Assembly: GCF_002022005.1 (NCBI RefSeq)
Contig: NZ_CP017258.1
Span: forward strand, 868,001 to 932,000
DNA length: 64,000 bases
Source of the DNA: Campylobacter pinnipediorum subsp. caledonicus
Lineage (GTDB): Bacteria; Campylobacterota; Campylobacteria; Campylobacterales; Campylobacteraceae
Reading direction: 5' to 3'
The notes below the pieces were generated by a model. It saw only the letters and a program-made list of their open reading frames with translations. It did no database searches and was not told the DNA's origin. Each line of letters starts with the position of its first letter. The stretch's first letter is position 1. The position numbers and the translations under genes were made by a program. Shown piece by piece: positions 29,574 through 39,213 of this stretch.

Positions 29574-30658
29574 TATTTTATCTCCACGCTTATATTACTT
29601 TCGTAAAATTTAATAGGTTTTTCAATAAACGATATTTCTTTCGTTCCAACTGAATAATTTGGCGACTTTGCAATAGATTTTATAAATTCTGTTATTTTTT
29701 TATCACTATCACTTTGCACTCTAATGGTTATGTTTTTATCATTGCTATAAATTCTTTTTATTTTAATTTCTTCTTTATTTAATAAATTACTTAAATCATA
29801 TAAAACTATACTTTTCATTTTATAATTATTTTTTTTATCATCTATTTCACTTAGTAATTTTTTTCTAAAATCAAATCTTTGTTCTTCTTCAGTCAATTTA
29901 TCTCTAATTATGTTTTTTTCTTTATTTAGGTTTTCTAATTTTGACTTTATTCTTAGTTCATCATTGTGCTTAATATTATACTCTTCTTGCATTTTGTCAG
30001 CTTCTTTTTGTAAAAAAAATCCATATGAGTAATTAAAAATTGGATAAGAAAGAGAAAGTAAAAAAGATACTGCAAGAGTTGTGATAAACTTTCCACTTTT
30101 TCTTTGAAAAAATGGTGGAGGTCTTTTGAATATAGAAAAGTTAAGATCATCATTTTCCTCTTCTTTATAATTCCATCCTTCTATATTCATTAAATTGTGA
30201 TTTTGTGCAAAATAAATATTGTTTTTATTTATGGCTAAATCGGCATTTAGATCAGAGGCAGGTAACTCTAATTTTTGAGAAACAAATTTGGATAATCCAT
30301 TTATATTACCTACATCTGTATCTATAAATATATTGTTTATACTTATATCATAAATTCTGTTTAAGCTGTTTATTATGTCTGATATATAAGAAAAACAATC
30401 ATCTAGTATGTAAAAAATATTTTTTGAAAAAACATTATCTTCGCTATCATCTTTAGAGATACCATTTTGTTTAAGCGTGTTAAAAAAAAGTTTATCGCTT
30501 GTTCGCTCGCCTGCCTGTTCACAAAATTTATCTTTTATATATGTTAAATTATATCTTAGTGTTCTTGATGTAAAATATTCGCCACCCTGATATACAGCTA
30601 AAAACGCATCATCTTTTGAAAGATTAATAAAACAATCAATATTTGATTTTTGTATCAA
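29573..30658 (-). CDS. PilM C-terminal half fused to PilN-like protein
   Basis: 361 residues. Residues 1-160 look like the second half of an actin-like PilM: DCFINLSKDDAFLAVYQGG resembles a phosphate-binding strand-loop-strand, and SLNRIYDISINNIFIDTD followed by LSKFVSQKLEL resembles the PilM tail. After a proline-rich link, a membrane span (about 191-213) leads to a coiled coil (215-275) and a small alpha/beta domain, the PilN layout. The first half of PilM appears to be encoded by the gene just upstream, with a four-base ATGA overlap. In MSHA loci the equivalent position holds MshI. Confidence 0.62.
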   Translation of the reverse strand: MIQKSNIDCFINLSKDDAFLAVYQGGEYFTSRTLRYNLTYIKDKFCEQAGERTSDKLFFNTLKQNGISKDDSEDNVFSKNIFYILDDCFSYISDIINSLNRIYDISINNIFIDTDVGNINGLSKFVSQKLELPASDLNADLAINKNNIYFAQNHNLMNIEGWNYKEEENDDLNFSIFKRPPPFFQRKSGKFITTLAVSFLLSLSYPIFNYSYGFFLQKEADKMQEEYNIKHNDELRIKSKLENLNKEKNIIRDKLTEEEQRFDFRKKLLSEIDDKKNNYKMKSIVLYDLSNLLNKEEIKIKRIYSNDKNITIRVQSDSDKKITEFIKSIAKSPNYSVGTKEISFIEKPIKFYESNISVEIK

Positions 30659-31104
30659 ATTTTTTTATACATAGCACTATATAATAATGGTGCTATTCCT
30701 ATATAATCAATATATTTTATATTTTCAATGGTATTTTGAAAAATACCATTTAATGTTTCTGTATCTATAACAAAAACATTAAAAAATCTATTTTCTGCAT
30801 TTAATCCTGACATTTCTATATATGAAATTTTATAATCTTTTTCTGCATCCAAAGAAAGTTCTTCATAAGCTTTAATTGATAGTATATTTGCCAGATCATC
30901 ATTGCTTATACTTTTTGGTATTTCTATTATTGCAGTATTTAAGCTTTTAAGTTTTAAATAAGATATAAAGAAATGATTTTTGTATGATAAATTCTTATTT
31001 ATTTCAAATATAGTAACTTTATTATTGCTAAATTTGAAAGCTTCACCAATATAAGGATCGATGGTTATCATAGCATCATTACTTTCAACTTTGTTGTTGG
31101 TCAT
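30655..31104 (-). CDS. PilM N-terminal-half-like protein, first gene of the transformation locus
   Basis: 149 residues, no membrane span. It resembles the first half of PilM: an early strand pair, IIEIPKSISNDDLANILSI followed by KAYEELSL (the PilM segment that begins with a conserved proline and leads to a Glu-rich helix), then YIDYIGIAPLLYSA, matching the usual D-x-x-x-x-A motif. It overlaps the next gene by ATGA. The upstream 60 bp carry an AATAATTAATTATT palindrome and a TATACT-like -10 element on this strand, so the locus probably starts its own transcript after era's end. Confidence 0.58.
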   Translation of the reverse strand: MTNNKVESNDAMITIDPYIGEAFKFSNNKVTIFEINKNLSYKNHFFISYLKLKSLNTAIIEIPKSISNDDLANILSIKAYEELSLDAEKDYKISYIEMSGLNAENRFFNVFVIDTETLNGIFQNTIENIKYIDYIGIAPLLYSAMYKKI

Positions 31105-31164
31105 GCAAAACCTTAATAATTAATTATTAAAAAGTATATATTTTATTTGATTTTCATTTAAAAG

Positions 31165-32034
31165 TCAATATAAATTTTGGCTACTTATAAATTTTTCATC
31201 TTTAGTCCAGCCTTTTTTAATAATCACATTTGTCTTTAAAAATATTTTTTTTCCAACTAAATTACAAATTAATTTTCTAGCATGTATGCCTATTCTTTTT
31301 AAGGTATTTCCATCTTTGCCAATAATCATTGATTTATGTGATTTTTTTTCTGTTATTATTGTTGAATAAATCTCAACAATTTGATCTTTTTCTATAACTT
31401 TATCAATAATAACATCGCTAGAATAAGGTATTTCATCACTTAAATTTTCATATATTGATTCTAATATAAATTCTTTAAAAATTTCTTTTTCGTTCGTGTT
31501 TGTTATAAAATCTGGATCAAAAAAATACTCATGTTCTGGTAAAATTTTGACTATTTCATCTAAAAGCAAATTATTGTAGTTATTTCCCTTTATGCTAAAA
31601 GGTATTAAAGCTATAAACTTATCTTGAAATTTTTGATATTCTGATATTTTTTTTAGTAAAACATCATTTTTTACCTTATCTATCTTACTAATGACTAAAA
31701 TATGAGGTTTTTGTGGGTTTAATTGTAAAAATTCCTCGTAATCCAAAACGCTATCATAAACAGATGCCATAAACACTATCGCGTCACAATCAGACATGGC
31801 TTTTTTTGCATCTTCTATCATAAGTTTGTTTAAAACTTTTTCGCTTTTATGAAGTCCTGGAGTATCTATAAAAATTACTTGATTATCTTTATGCATCACT
31901 ATGCCATTAATTTTTCTTCTTGTGGCATTTTGTTTGTGCGAAACTATTGTTATTTTTTCATTAAGTAAAGCATTTAAGAGCGAACTCTTCCCAGCATTGG
32001 TTCGCCCTATGATGCTAACAAAACCAGACTTCAA
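31165..32034 (-). CDS. era: GTPase Era
   Basis: 289 residues. G1 [10 protein letters not shown], switch region with the T of KQNATRR, G3 DTPG, G4 SKID and the C-terminal KH domain ([16 protein letters not shown]) are all present. Era binds the 3' end of 16S rRNA and helps assemble the small ribosomal subunit at the membrane. The start overlaps the hslU stop by four bases. The order argG-rplI-hslV-hslU-era is the one I recall from C. jejuni. Confidence 0.97.
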   Translation of the reverse strand: MKSGFVSIIGRTNAGKSSLLNALLNEKITIVSHKQNATRRKINGIVMHKDNQVIFIDTPGLHKSEKVLNKLMIEDAKKAMSDCDAIVFMASVYDSVLDYEEFLQLNPQKPHILVISKIDKVKNDVLLKKISEYQKFQDKFIALIPFSIKGNNYNNLLLDEIVKILPEHEYFFDPDFITNTNEKEIFKEFILESIYENLSDEIPYSSDVIIDKVIEKDQIVEIYSTIITEKKSHKSMIIGKDGNTLKRIGIHARKLICNLVGKKIFLKTNVIIKKGWTKDEKFISSQNLY

Positions 32035-33353
32035 AGTATATACCTTGCAAGATCTTGATTTTGGACTATATTTTCAAGTTTCTCTCTAACAAGTTCTTTT
32101 GTTACTATTATCTTTTCTCCAACCTTATCACTTGCTTCAAAACTTATATCTTCTATTACTTTTTCTATAACAGTATGCAGTCTTCTAGCGCCTATATCTT
32201 CCATATTTTCATTAGCATTTTGTGCTATTTTTGCTATCTCTTTTATAGCTTCATCATCAAAAACTAATTCAACATTTTCAGTTTTCAATAGTGCAATATA
32301 CTGTTTTAAGAGTGAATTTTTTGGTTGAGTTAAAATTTTATATAAAACGCTTTCATCTAGACTATTTAATTCAACCCTTAAAGGAAATCTACCTTGTAGT
32401 TCCGGTATAAGATCGCTTGGTTTGCTTATATGAAAGGCACCTGCTGCTATAAAAAGTATATGATCTGTTTTTATATTTCCAAATTTTGTTGAAACCAAAG
32501 AGCCTTCAACTATAGGCAAAAGATCTCTTTGAACACCTTCTTTGCTTGGATCTTGTCTGCTGGAGTTGCCAGAGCTAACAGCAACTTTATCAATCTCATC
32601 TATAAATATGATACCTTCATTTTCAGCTCTTCTTATAGCTTCTGATTTTATATCATCTATATTTAAAATTTTTTCATTCGCTTCTGACTCTAGTGCTTTT
32701 TTGGCATCTTTTACTTTCATATCTTTTTTTACATTTTTATTTGTAATTCCAATGATTTTAATAAAACTTTCTTGCATTTGAGCCATATCTGGTGGCATAT
32801 GCGAGTTTGTATCAATAGCACTTTGTTCTACTTCTATCTCTATCGTTAAATCATCTAAATCACCATTTCTAAATTTATTTACCATTTTTTCACGGCTTTT
32901 TTCATAATCAGCTTGTTTTTCTTCACTAGCACCTTTTGGAAGTGGTGGAAGTAATTTTTTGATAATTTTATTTTCTATGTATTCTTCTATTTTTTCTTTG
33001 TTTTTTTCGCTTTGTTCCGATTTTATTAGATTAAAAGAAGCCATAACAAGATCTCTAACCATGCTTTCAACATCGCGACCCACAAATCCAACTTCTGTAT
33101 ATTTGCTAGCTTCTACTTTTACAAAAGGAAGTCCCATAAGCTTTGATAGTCTACGAGCTATCTCTGTTTTTCCAACACCGGTAGAACCTATCATAAGTAT
33201 GTTTTTTGGAACTATATCATCTTGTATAGATTTTTCAAGCTTCATTCTTCTGTATCTATTTCTTAAAGCTATGGCTATTATTTTTTTAGCGTTTTTTTGC
33301 CCGATAACATAATCATCCAAAAACTCAACTATTTGTTTTGGTGTCATATTCAT
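32031..33353 (-). CDS. hslU: HslU, ATPase subunit of the HslVU protease
   Basis: 440 residues. N-terminal [17 protein letters not shown], Walker [12 protein letters not shown], the pore-loop region [16 protein letters not shown], Walker [10 protein letters not shown] and the C-terminal [14 protein letters not shown] that docks into HslV are present. The I domain between about residues 110 and 230 is of normal size. HslU unfolds proteins and feeds them to HslV. Its ATG overlaps the hslV stop (TAATG); a second ATG two codons on is the alternative start. Confidence 0.97.
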   Translation of the reverse strand: MNMTPKQIVEFLDDYVIGQKNAKKIIAIALRNRYRRMKLEKSIQDDIVPKNILMIGSTGVGKTEIARRLSKLMGLPFVKVEASKYTEVGFVGRDVESMVRDLVMASFNLIKSEQSEKNKEKIEEYIENKIIKKLLPPLPKGASEEKQADYEKSREKMVNKFRNGDLDDLTIEIEVEQSAIDTNSHMPPDMAQMQESFIKIIGITNKNVKKDMKVKDAKKALESEANEKILNIDDIKSEAIRRAENEGIIFIDEIDKVAVSSGNSSRQDPSKEGVQRDLLPIVEGSLVSTKFGNIKTDHILFIAAGAFHISKPSDLIPELQGRFPLRVELNSLDESVLYKILTQPKNSLLKQYIALLKTENVELVFDDEAIKEIAKIAQNANENMEDIGARRLHTVIEKVIEDISFEASDKVGEKIIVTKELVREKLENIVQNQDLARYIL

Positions 33354-33898
33354 TATTTTTCATCCTCTATAACATAAGTTTTTATATTTGTATTTGTATA
33401 TATACAAATTTCTCCAGCTATATTTAAGCTCTGTTTTACAAGCTCTTCTTCATCAATATTAGTATCTACCCTGTCTAATGCTCTAGCTGCTGATAATGCG
33501 TAGTTTCCGCCACTTCCTATAGCTGCTATTTTTCCATCTTCTGGCTCTACAACATCACCAGTTCCACTTAGTAAGAAAATTTTTTCTCTATTTAAAACTA
33601 ACATCATTGCTTCAAGTTTTCTAAGATACTTATCTTTTCTCCACTCTTTTGAAAACTCAATAACAGCCTTCAAAAGATCACCCTTAGCTTGTTCTAAATT
33701 CTTTTCAAACATATCAAAAAGATTAAAGGCATCGGCTGTGCTACCAGCAAAACCAGCGATAACCTTTCCATTGTGTATTTTTCTTATTTTTGTAGCATTG
33801 CCTTTAAGTATTGTATTGCCAAAGCTAACTTGTCCATCACCACCTATAACAGACTTATTTTTTCCTTTATATGCTAGTATGGTTGTTGCATGAAACAC
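33353..33898 (-). CDS. hslV: HslV, peptidase subunit of the HslVU protease
   Basis: 181 residues from a GTG (VFHATT), preferred over a GTG three codons earlier because AGAGGG lies eight bases upstream and campylobacter HslV normally begins with that short propeptide. Removal of the propeptide exposes the catalytic threonine in HATTILA. The [20 protein letters not shown] and AIGSGGNYA motifs of this proteasome-like subunit are intact. It nearly abuts the rplI stop. Confidence 0.95.
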   Translation of the reverse strand: MFHATTILAYKGKNKSVIGGDGQVSFGNTILKGNATKIRKIHNGKVIAGFAGSTADAFNLFDMFEKNLEQAKGDLLKAVIEFSKEWRKDKYLRKLEAMMLVLNREKIFLLSGTGDVVEPEDGKIAAIGSGGNYALSAARALDRVDTNIDEEELVKQSLNIAGEICIYTNTNIKTYVIEDEK

Positions 33899-33899
33899 T

Positions 33900-34349
33900 T
33901 TATTCACCCTCTACTTCAACTTTTAAATTTGCATTTATAGAATGTCCTAGTTTTACATTTAAGTTATAAAGACCTGCATTTTTTAAGTTATTGTGATCTA
34001 TTTCTATTGATTTTTTATCTACAATAAGATGAAATTTACTTTCAAGCTCTGTTGCTATCTCATCTTTTGAAACAGAACCAAATAAACTACCATTGGCGCC
34101 CAATGGTTTTTTTACAACAACTGTTACTTTTTCAAGTTCATCTTTTAGTTTTTCTAAATTAGCTATTTCATATTTTAGTTCTTCAGCTTTTCTTTTTTGA
34201 GAAGCTTCATATTGTCTTATAACATCAGGAGTGGCAGATTTAGCAAGGCCTTTTCCTATTAAAAAATTATTTCCATATCCATCTTTTACTTCTTTTATTT
34301 CTCCTGATTTACCTAAACCTTTAACATCTTTTATTAATAATACTTTCAT
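33900..34349 (-). CDS. rplI: 50S ribosomal protein L9
   Basis: 149 residues. The N-terminal [20 protein letters not shown] and the [10 protein letters not shown] segment are the L9 signature; a long connecting helix (residues 41-75) and the C-terminal rRNA-binding domain follow with [14 protein letters not shown]9 bridges the L1 stalk and helps keep the reading frame. AGGAAC precedes the ATG. Confidence 0.97.
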   Translation of the reverse strand: MKVLLIKDVKGLGKSGEIKEVKDGYGNNFLIGKGLAKSATPDVIRQYEASQKRKAEELKYEIANLEKLKDELEKVTVVVKKPLGANGSLFGSVSKDEIATELESKFHLIVDKKSIEIDHNNLKNAGLYNLNVKLGHSINANLKVEVEGE

Positions 34350-34372
34350 TTTGTTCCTTCTTTATTTGTTTT

Positions 34373-35593
34373 TTAAAATTTTCTTCCGTTTTTAGATGCT
34401 ATTATAAATCTAAGTGCGTGTAATTTTATAAATCCTTGTGCATCTTTTTGATCATAAACATTATCCTCTTCAAAAGTGCTATAAGCCTCATCAAATAAGC
34501 TATCGGTAGCGCTTGATCTACCTAAAACTATAACATTGCCTTTATATAGCTCAAGTTTAACTTCTCCGTTAACATGTTCTTGTGATTTATCAATAGCTGC
34601 TTGCAACATAACTCTTTCTGATGACCACCAATAGCCATTATATATAAGCTCAGCATATCTTGGCATAAGCTCATCTTTTAGGTGTGCAGCTCCACTATCT
34701 AGCGTTATACTTTCTATTGCTCTATGCGCTTTTAGCATGATAGTTCCACCCGGTGTTTCATAACAACCTCTGCTTTTCATTCCCACGTAGCGATTTTCAG
34801 CTATATCAAGTCTTCCTATGCCGTGTTTTGCACCAAGTCTGTTTAGCTCAGCCAAAAGCTCAGCTGGACTCATTTTTTTTGAGTTTATGCTTACTGGATC
34901 ACCTTTTTCGTATCCTATCGTGATTATTTCACTTTCATCTGGTGCATCTTTTGGACTAACGGTCCATCTCCACATATCATCTTCTGGCTTTAATGCTGGG
35001 TCTTCAAGAACCAAACCCTCATAACTTATATGAAGCAAGTTTGCATCCATAGAGTAGGGGCTTTTGCCTTTTTTCTTGCTTATGTCTATTCCATTTTTTT
35101 CAGCATAAGCTAATAGTTTTTCTCTTGAATTAAGATCCCATTCTCTCCAAGGAGCTATTATTTTAAGATCAGAGTTAAAAGCATAGTATCCAAGTTCAAA
35201 TCTTACTTGATCGTTTCCTTTTCCAGTTGCACCGTGGCTAACACCATCAGCTCCTACTTGCTTTGCGATCTCTGCTTGTTTTTTTGCTATAAGTGGCCTT
35301 GCTATTGAAGTGCCGAGCAGGTATTCGCCTTCGTATATTGCATTTGCTCTAAACATAGGAAATATATAATCTCTTGCAAATTCTTCTTTTAAATCTTCTA
35401 TGAAAATATTTTCAGGTTTTACACCCAAATCTAGTGCTTTTTTTCTAGCTAATTCAATCTCTTCAGCTTGACCTATATCAGCTGTAAAGGTTACAACTTC
35501 ACAATTATACTCATCTTGTAACCATTTTAGAATAATACTAGTATCAAGGCCTCCAGAATACGCCAAAACTACTTTTTTAACATCTTTTTTCAT
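34373..35593 (-). CDS. argG: Argininosuccinate synthase
   Basis: 406 residues. ATP pyrophosphatase motif AYSGGLDTS at the N-terminus, TADIGQAEE, the [13 protein letters not shown] citrulline/aspartate site, and [14 protein letters not shown] are all conserved. It joins citrulline and aspartate to give argininosuccinate in arginine synthesis. AAGGAATATTGTT lies before the ATG. It appears to be the first gene of the argG-rplI-hslV-hslU-era run. Confidence 0.98.
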   Translation of the reverse strand: MKKDVKKVVLAYSGGLDTSIILKWLQDEYNCEVVTFTADIGQAEEIELARKKALDLGVKPENIFIEDLKEEFARDYIFPMFRANAIYEGEYLLGTSIARPLIAKKQAEIAKQVGADGVSHGATGKGNDQVRFELGYYAFNSDLKIIAPWREWDLNSREKLLAYAEKNGIDISKKKGKSPYSMDANLLHISYEGLVLEDPALKPEDDMWRWTVSPKDAPDESEIITIGYEKGDPVSINSKKMSPAELLAELNRLGAKHGIGRLDIAENRYVGMKSRGCYETPGGTIMLKAHRAIESITLDSGAAHLKDELMPRYAELIYNGYWWSSERVMLQAAIDKSQEHVNGEVKLELYKGNVIVLGRSSATDSLFDEAYSTFEEDNVYDQKDAQGFIKLHALRFIIASKNGRKF

Positions 35594-35783
35594 AACAATA
35601 TTCCTTATGTTTTTATTGTATGTTAATTTTATACAAAAAAACTTTTAATGTCAATTTTGATAAATATTAATTTAAATACAAAATAGACCAAAGAATTAAA
35701 AAAATATATTTTATTTGATACAAAAAAGATAAAATAGTAATAAAAAATAAAAGGATGGAGTAAAAGTGTAATACCGCAAATGC

Positions 35784-36005
35784 TTAAATATAATTTATTT
35801 TGAGATCTTTATTTGAAATTTTATTACTTTTATTGTCTTTTAAATCACCCAAAAGTAATTTTATCATCTCTTTATAGTGTTTTATTGAATTATTTAAATT
35901 TAAAGTTTTATATCTTTGCAAAGCTTGTATTATTTTAGACTTTGAGTGCTCTCTTTTTTTATCTATCCAAAGTTTTATTTTTGCTTTTTTGTGTTTATTT
36001 ATCAA
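35784..36005 (-). CDS. Doubtful small basic protein
   Basis: 73 residues from a TTG; no ribosome site is evident, but a TATAAT sequence lies shortly upstream on the same strand. The product is very Lys-rich and helical (KKREHSKSKIIQALQRY, then YKEMIKLLLGDL). I do not recognise the family. It may be a real small nucleic-acid-binding protein, a remnant of a mobile-element gene, or chance in AT-rich DNA. Confidence 0.3.
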   Translation of the reverse strand: MINKHKKAKIKLWIDKKREHSKSKIIQALQRYKTLNLNNSIKHYKEMIKLLLGDLKDNKSNKISNKDLKINYI

Positions 36006-36141
36006 ATTGATTTTTACTTAATTATATTAAAGACAATTTTAAAAACTTTGCATATCAAATCTTGTACTTTTTGGTTTATTAAATAATCATTAAAATCTTT
36101 TTGTTAGCTATGTTACTAAAGATATTTTTTTATAAGTTTAC

Positions 36142-36162
36142 CCCAGCTATTCCTTGGCTGGG
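36142..36162 (-). terminator. Hairpin downstream of a short hydrophobic frame
   Basis: CCCAGC and GCTGGG pair around a nine-base loop. On the minus strand it lies 24 bases after the stop of the 36186-36275 frame and is followed within a few bases by an A/T-rich stretch. It could end a small toxin-type mRNA; there is no clean T run, so this is tentative. Confidence 0.4.
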
Positions 36163-36185
36163 AGTGTATCTATATAATTTAAATT

Positions 36186-36275
36186 TTAGCTATTTGAATT
36201 TTTAGCCCAGTTTATAAGTGTTGCAAGTGCTACCAATATAAAAATACAAATCCATATATCATCACAGCATTCCTT
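36186..36275 (-). pseudogene. Short hydrophobic peptide frame resembling a type I toxin, start disrupted
   Basis: On the minus strand the frame encodes a transmembrane-like stretch DIWICIFILVALATLINWA followed by KNSNS and a stop, the hydrophobic-helix-plus-polar-tail layout of Fst/Ldr-type toxins. An AAAGGA site precedes GTGATGATA, but those start codons are in another frame that stops after ten codons. One base is off for a direct ATG-initiated reading. It may be a frameshifted remnant, use a rare start, or be chance. Confidence 0.35.
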
Positions 36276-36370
36276 TCATAATCTTTTAATATATTGTTAT
36301 AAAAGTAAAAAAATATTATTTCAATAATGACAAAAAATATTTATTAATACTATAATAATATTCGCAAATT

Positions 36371-38617
36371 TTAACCTAATTTCTCTTTTACAAGCTCATT
36401 TACGACCTTCGGATTTGCCTTGCCTCCACTTGCTTTTAGTACTTGACCTACAAAAAAGCCAAAAAGATTTGTATTGCCATCTTTGTATTTTTGTAAATTC
36501 TCACTATTTTTTGCTAAAACTTCATCAATCATAGGCATTATGATATTTGCATCGCTTATTTGAATAAGTCCTTTTTCTTCCACTATCTTTTGTGGTTCGT
36601 TGCCGGTTTTAGCCATAATCTCAAAAACATCTTTAACTATCTTGCTTGAAATTAGCTCATCATCAAGCATTTTAATCAAATTTGCAACTTGCAAAGGACT
36701 AAATTTAAGCTCATCTGCACTGCTATTTTTTATCTCTTTTGCCACTTGCGAAGTTATAATATTTGCTAAATTTATAGGGCTGTTTAACTCTAAAAGTGCT
36801 TTTTGGAAAAACTCAGATAAGGCCTTATCTTTTGCTAAGATATTTGCAACTTCATCATTTAAGCATAATTCTTTTGTGTATCTTTCAAAGATAATTTGTT
36901 CTTCTTTGCTTAAAGCCTTGCTTTCGCCTTGGATTTGCTCTTTCTTGACACTTTTTTCTTGATTTTGCTGTGCTATTTGTGGGCTTTTTGTGTAAGAGTC
37001 TTTAAGCCCTACTATTTTGTTAAACACAGGCTTATCATCTGTATAATCAACTGGATCAGCATAAAAATATCCAAGTCTTTCAAACTGAAATCTCTGGCTT
37101 ATTTTTTCACTAAGTACAGCTGGTTCTATCAAGGCATCTTTTATAACTATAAGTGAGTTTGGATTTAGGTCGTTCTCATCTTTTGGGCTTTCGTTTAAAA
37201 ACAATCTATCATAAAGTCTAAGCTCGGCTTTTTGGGCTGTCTTTGCACTTAGCCATTGTATAGCACTTTTTACCTTTATGCCACTTGTGTCATTGCCACT
37301 TTTTGAGTCTTTGTGATAATTTACTCTAAGCTCAACTATATCGCCGTTTTGATCTTTTATAGCCTCTTTGAAGCTTATGATATAGCCGTGTTTTAATCTC
37401 ACGCTTTGAGTAGGAGTTAACCTATAATATCCCTTTGGTGGATTCTCGCTAAAATCATCTTTTTGGATATAAATTTCTTTTGAAAATACTAGCTTTCTAC
37501 TGCCACTTTTACCAACATCAGGTGGAAAATAATCAGCCTCAAGCTCTTCATCCCCCTCGTAGTTTTCAATAATCACTTTTAAAGGCTCGCTAACACACAT
37601 AACACGCGGTGCTTTGGTGTTTAAATCATCTCTTATACAAAACTCAAGTTGATTCACATCTACGGTTGAGTTTGCCTTTGCTACACCTATTTGTTCGCAA
37701 AAGTTAATGATAGATTCTTTTGTATAGCCCTTTCTTTTGTATCCTGCGATAGTTGGCATTCTAGGGTCATCCCAGCCACTAACTATGCCTTTTCTTACAA
37801 GTTCTATAAGCTTTCTTTTACTCATCATTGTGTAGTTTATATTTAGCCTTGCAAACTCATACTGATAAGGCCGTGGGCTAAGTCCTAGAGTGTCAAGTAG
37901 CCAGTTGTAAATGTCGCGATTGTTTTCAAACTCAAGGGTGCAAATAGAATGCGTAACGCCTTCTATATAATCAGACAAAGGATGGGCAAAATCATACATA
38001 GGATAAATGCACCATTTATCGCCTGTCCTAAAATGATGAGAGTGGCGAATCCTATAAAGCAAAGGGTCTCGAAGTTGCATATTTTTTGCACTCATATCTA
38101 TTTTTGCTCTTAAAATATGCTCGCCGTTTTTAAACTCGCCGTTTTTCATACGCTCAAAAAGGTCTAAGTTTTCTTCCACTGTGCGGTTTGCAAACTCACT
38201 TCTTTTTCCAGCACTCGTTACCGTGCCACGGTATTCGCTCATTTGATCTTCACTTATGCTATCCACATAAGCCTTGCCCATTTTTATAAGCTTTACGGCA
38301 TATTCGTAAAGCTCGTCAAAATAATCAGATGTATATCTAATATCTCCATTATATTCAAAGCCAAGCCATTCAACCGCATCTTTTAAGGCTTTTACATAGT
38401 CAGTATCTTCTGTGGTTGGGTTTGTGTCGTCCATTCTTAGGTTACAAAGTCCGTTAAATTCCTTTGCAAGACCGAAATTTAAACATATTGATTTGGCATG
38501 TCCTATGTGTGGATAGCCGTTTGGTTCTGGTGGAAATCTTGTTATTATTTTTTCATATTTTTTTGTCTGTAAGTCATTTTTTATTATAGTTTGTAAGAAA
38601 TTTGTCTTTTTTTCCAT
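36371..38617 (-). CDS. glnS: Glutaminyl-tRNA synthetase with C-terminal GatB/YqeY domain
   Basis: 748 residues. Class I motifs RFPPEPNGYPHIGHAKS (HIGH) and MMSKRK (KMSKS-like) are intact, with the GlnRS-type LRMDDTNP, the EFARLNINYT segment and the C-terminal beta-barrel anticodon domain to about residue 560. About 170 further residues form a GatB/YqeY tail ending in [11 protein letters not shown], closely similar to the end of the GatB encoded at 16.5 kb. Codon use seems richer in G and C than neighbouring genes (for example runs of ctcgccg and gcggtt on the plus strand). In C. jejuni I recall no glnS between argG and the S4 gene, so insertion is likely. Confidence 0.93.
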   Translation of the reverse strand: MEKKTNFLQTIIKNDLQTKKYEKIITRFPPEPNGYPHIGHAKSICLNFGLAKEFNGLCNLRMDDTNPTTEDTDYVKALKDAVEWLGFEYNGDIRYTSDYFDELYEYAVKLIKMGKAYVDSISEDQMSEYRGTVTSAGKRSEFANRTVEENLDLFERMKNGEFKNGEHILRAKIDMSAKNMQLRDPLLYRIRHSHHFRTGDKWCIYPMYDFAHPLSDYIEGVTHSICTLEFENNRDIYNWLLDTLGLSPRPYQYEFARLNINYTMMSKRKLIELVRKGIVSGWDDPRMPTIAGYKRKGYTKESIINFCEQIGVAKANSTVDVNQLEFCIRDDLNTKAPRVMCVSEPLKVIIENYEGDEELEADYFPPDVGKSGSRKLVFSKEIYIQKDDFSENPPKGYYRLTPTQSVRLKHGYIISFKEAIKDQNGDIVELRVNYHKDSKSGNDTSGIKVKSAIQWLSAKTAQKAELRLYDRLFLNESPKDENDLNPNSLIVIKDALIEPAVLSEKISQRFQFERLGYFYADPVDYTDDKPVFNKIVGLKDSYTKSPQIAQQNQEKSVKKEQIQGESKALSKEEQIIFERYTKELCLNDEVANILAKDKALSEFFQKALLELNSPINLANIITSQVAKEIKNSSADELKFSPLQVANLIKMLDDELISSKIVKDVFEIMAKTGNEPQKIVEEKGLIQISDANIIMPMIDEVLAKNSENLQKYKDGNTNLFGFFVGQVLKASGGKANPKVVNELVKEKLG

Positions 38618-38761
38618 TTAATTTAACCTTATTTAAAATTTATAGTATTTTATCAAATATTATCTTGTTTTCAAAATAAATATTTTTAATTGTTCTAATC
38701 CATAAATATAAATAATATATTAATATTTTTTAAAATTTGTCGATATACCGTAAAATATTTA

Positions 38762-39121
38762 ATAAGGACATGGTGTAATGAATCTAGCAGCACCAAAAAA
38801 CCACTTAATTTTAATCTCAAATTTATACCAGTTTCAACTAATAATCCTAAAAAAGTCATAAAAGCTTTAGGTTTTAAAAGTGTTAATGATAGTCTCCATA
38901 GAAATATTGATACAAGCAAAGGCAGATTTGAGAAATTATCTGATTTTGCAAATTTAAGTCAAAAAGAATAAGCTAAGGTTTTTAATAGATTTATTTACCC
39001 ACTTAGTGGCTATGCCAATGGTGATGAAGCAAAAGTTAGTATTTGAGGCAAGATACTTGGATATGATGATGAGTTTGGTAAAGCCCAAATAGATGAACTT
39101 AAAGACAAATTTAAAGCTTAA
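38762..39121 (+). pseudogene. Decayed coding remnant with in-frame stops
   Basis: A frame open from about 38762 to 39121 except for a TAA at 38969-38971 and a TGA about 75 bases later. Between the stops the translation looks protein-like (KVIKALGFKSVNDSLHRN, then KVFNRFIYPLSGYANGDEA, then GKILGYDDEFGKAQIDEL). No intact start is seen in this frame. The family is not recognised. It occupies the gap between glnS and the S4 gene, consistent with a site of past insertion and decay. The rest of the 38618-39213 gap is AT-rich. Confidence 0.6.
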
Positions 39122-39213
39122 TAATCTAAATTATCAAAAAATTATAATACAAGATAAAACAAAACAGTCAAAACAATATAAATTTTAAGAGTTTTTTGGC
39201 TAAAATGGGTCTT

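Larger units (their letters stand above)
35594..36370. other. 777-bp low-coding region between argG and glnS
   Basis: AT-rich DNA with little convincing coding. It holds the argG upstream region, one doubtful small minus-strand frame (35784-36005), a small hairpin at 36142-36162 and a short hydrophobic frame (36186-36275) without a standard start. No tRNA or insertion sequence was recognised. The region borders a probably acquired glnS. Confidence 0.7.

Noticed and set aside
21772-31104. Pilin or prepilin peptidase gene within the transformation locus
   Set aside because: No prepilin-type leader or CxxC peptidase motif was found in any gene of the locus.
36142-36162. tRNA-like or riboswitch-like element at the GC-rich hairpin
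   Set aside because: Only one six-bp stem is present; no T-loop sequence, cloverleaf or known aptamer pattern surrounds it.
38695-38919. Minus-strand frame of 74 codons in the glnS-S4 gap
   Set aside because: The plus strand of the same DNA reads as a decayed protein; the minus frame looks like its shadow and lacks a ribosome site.
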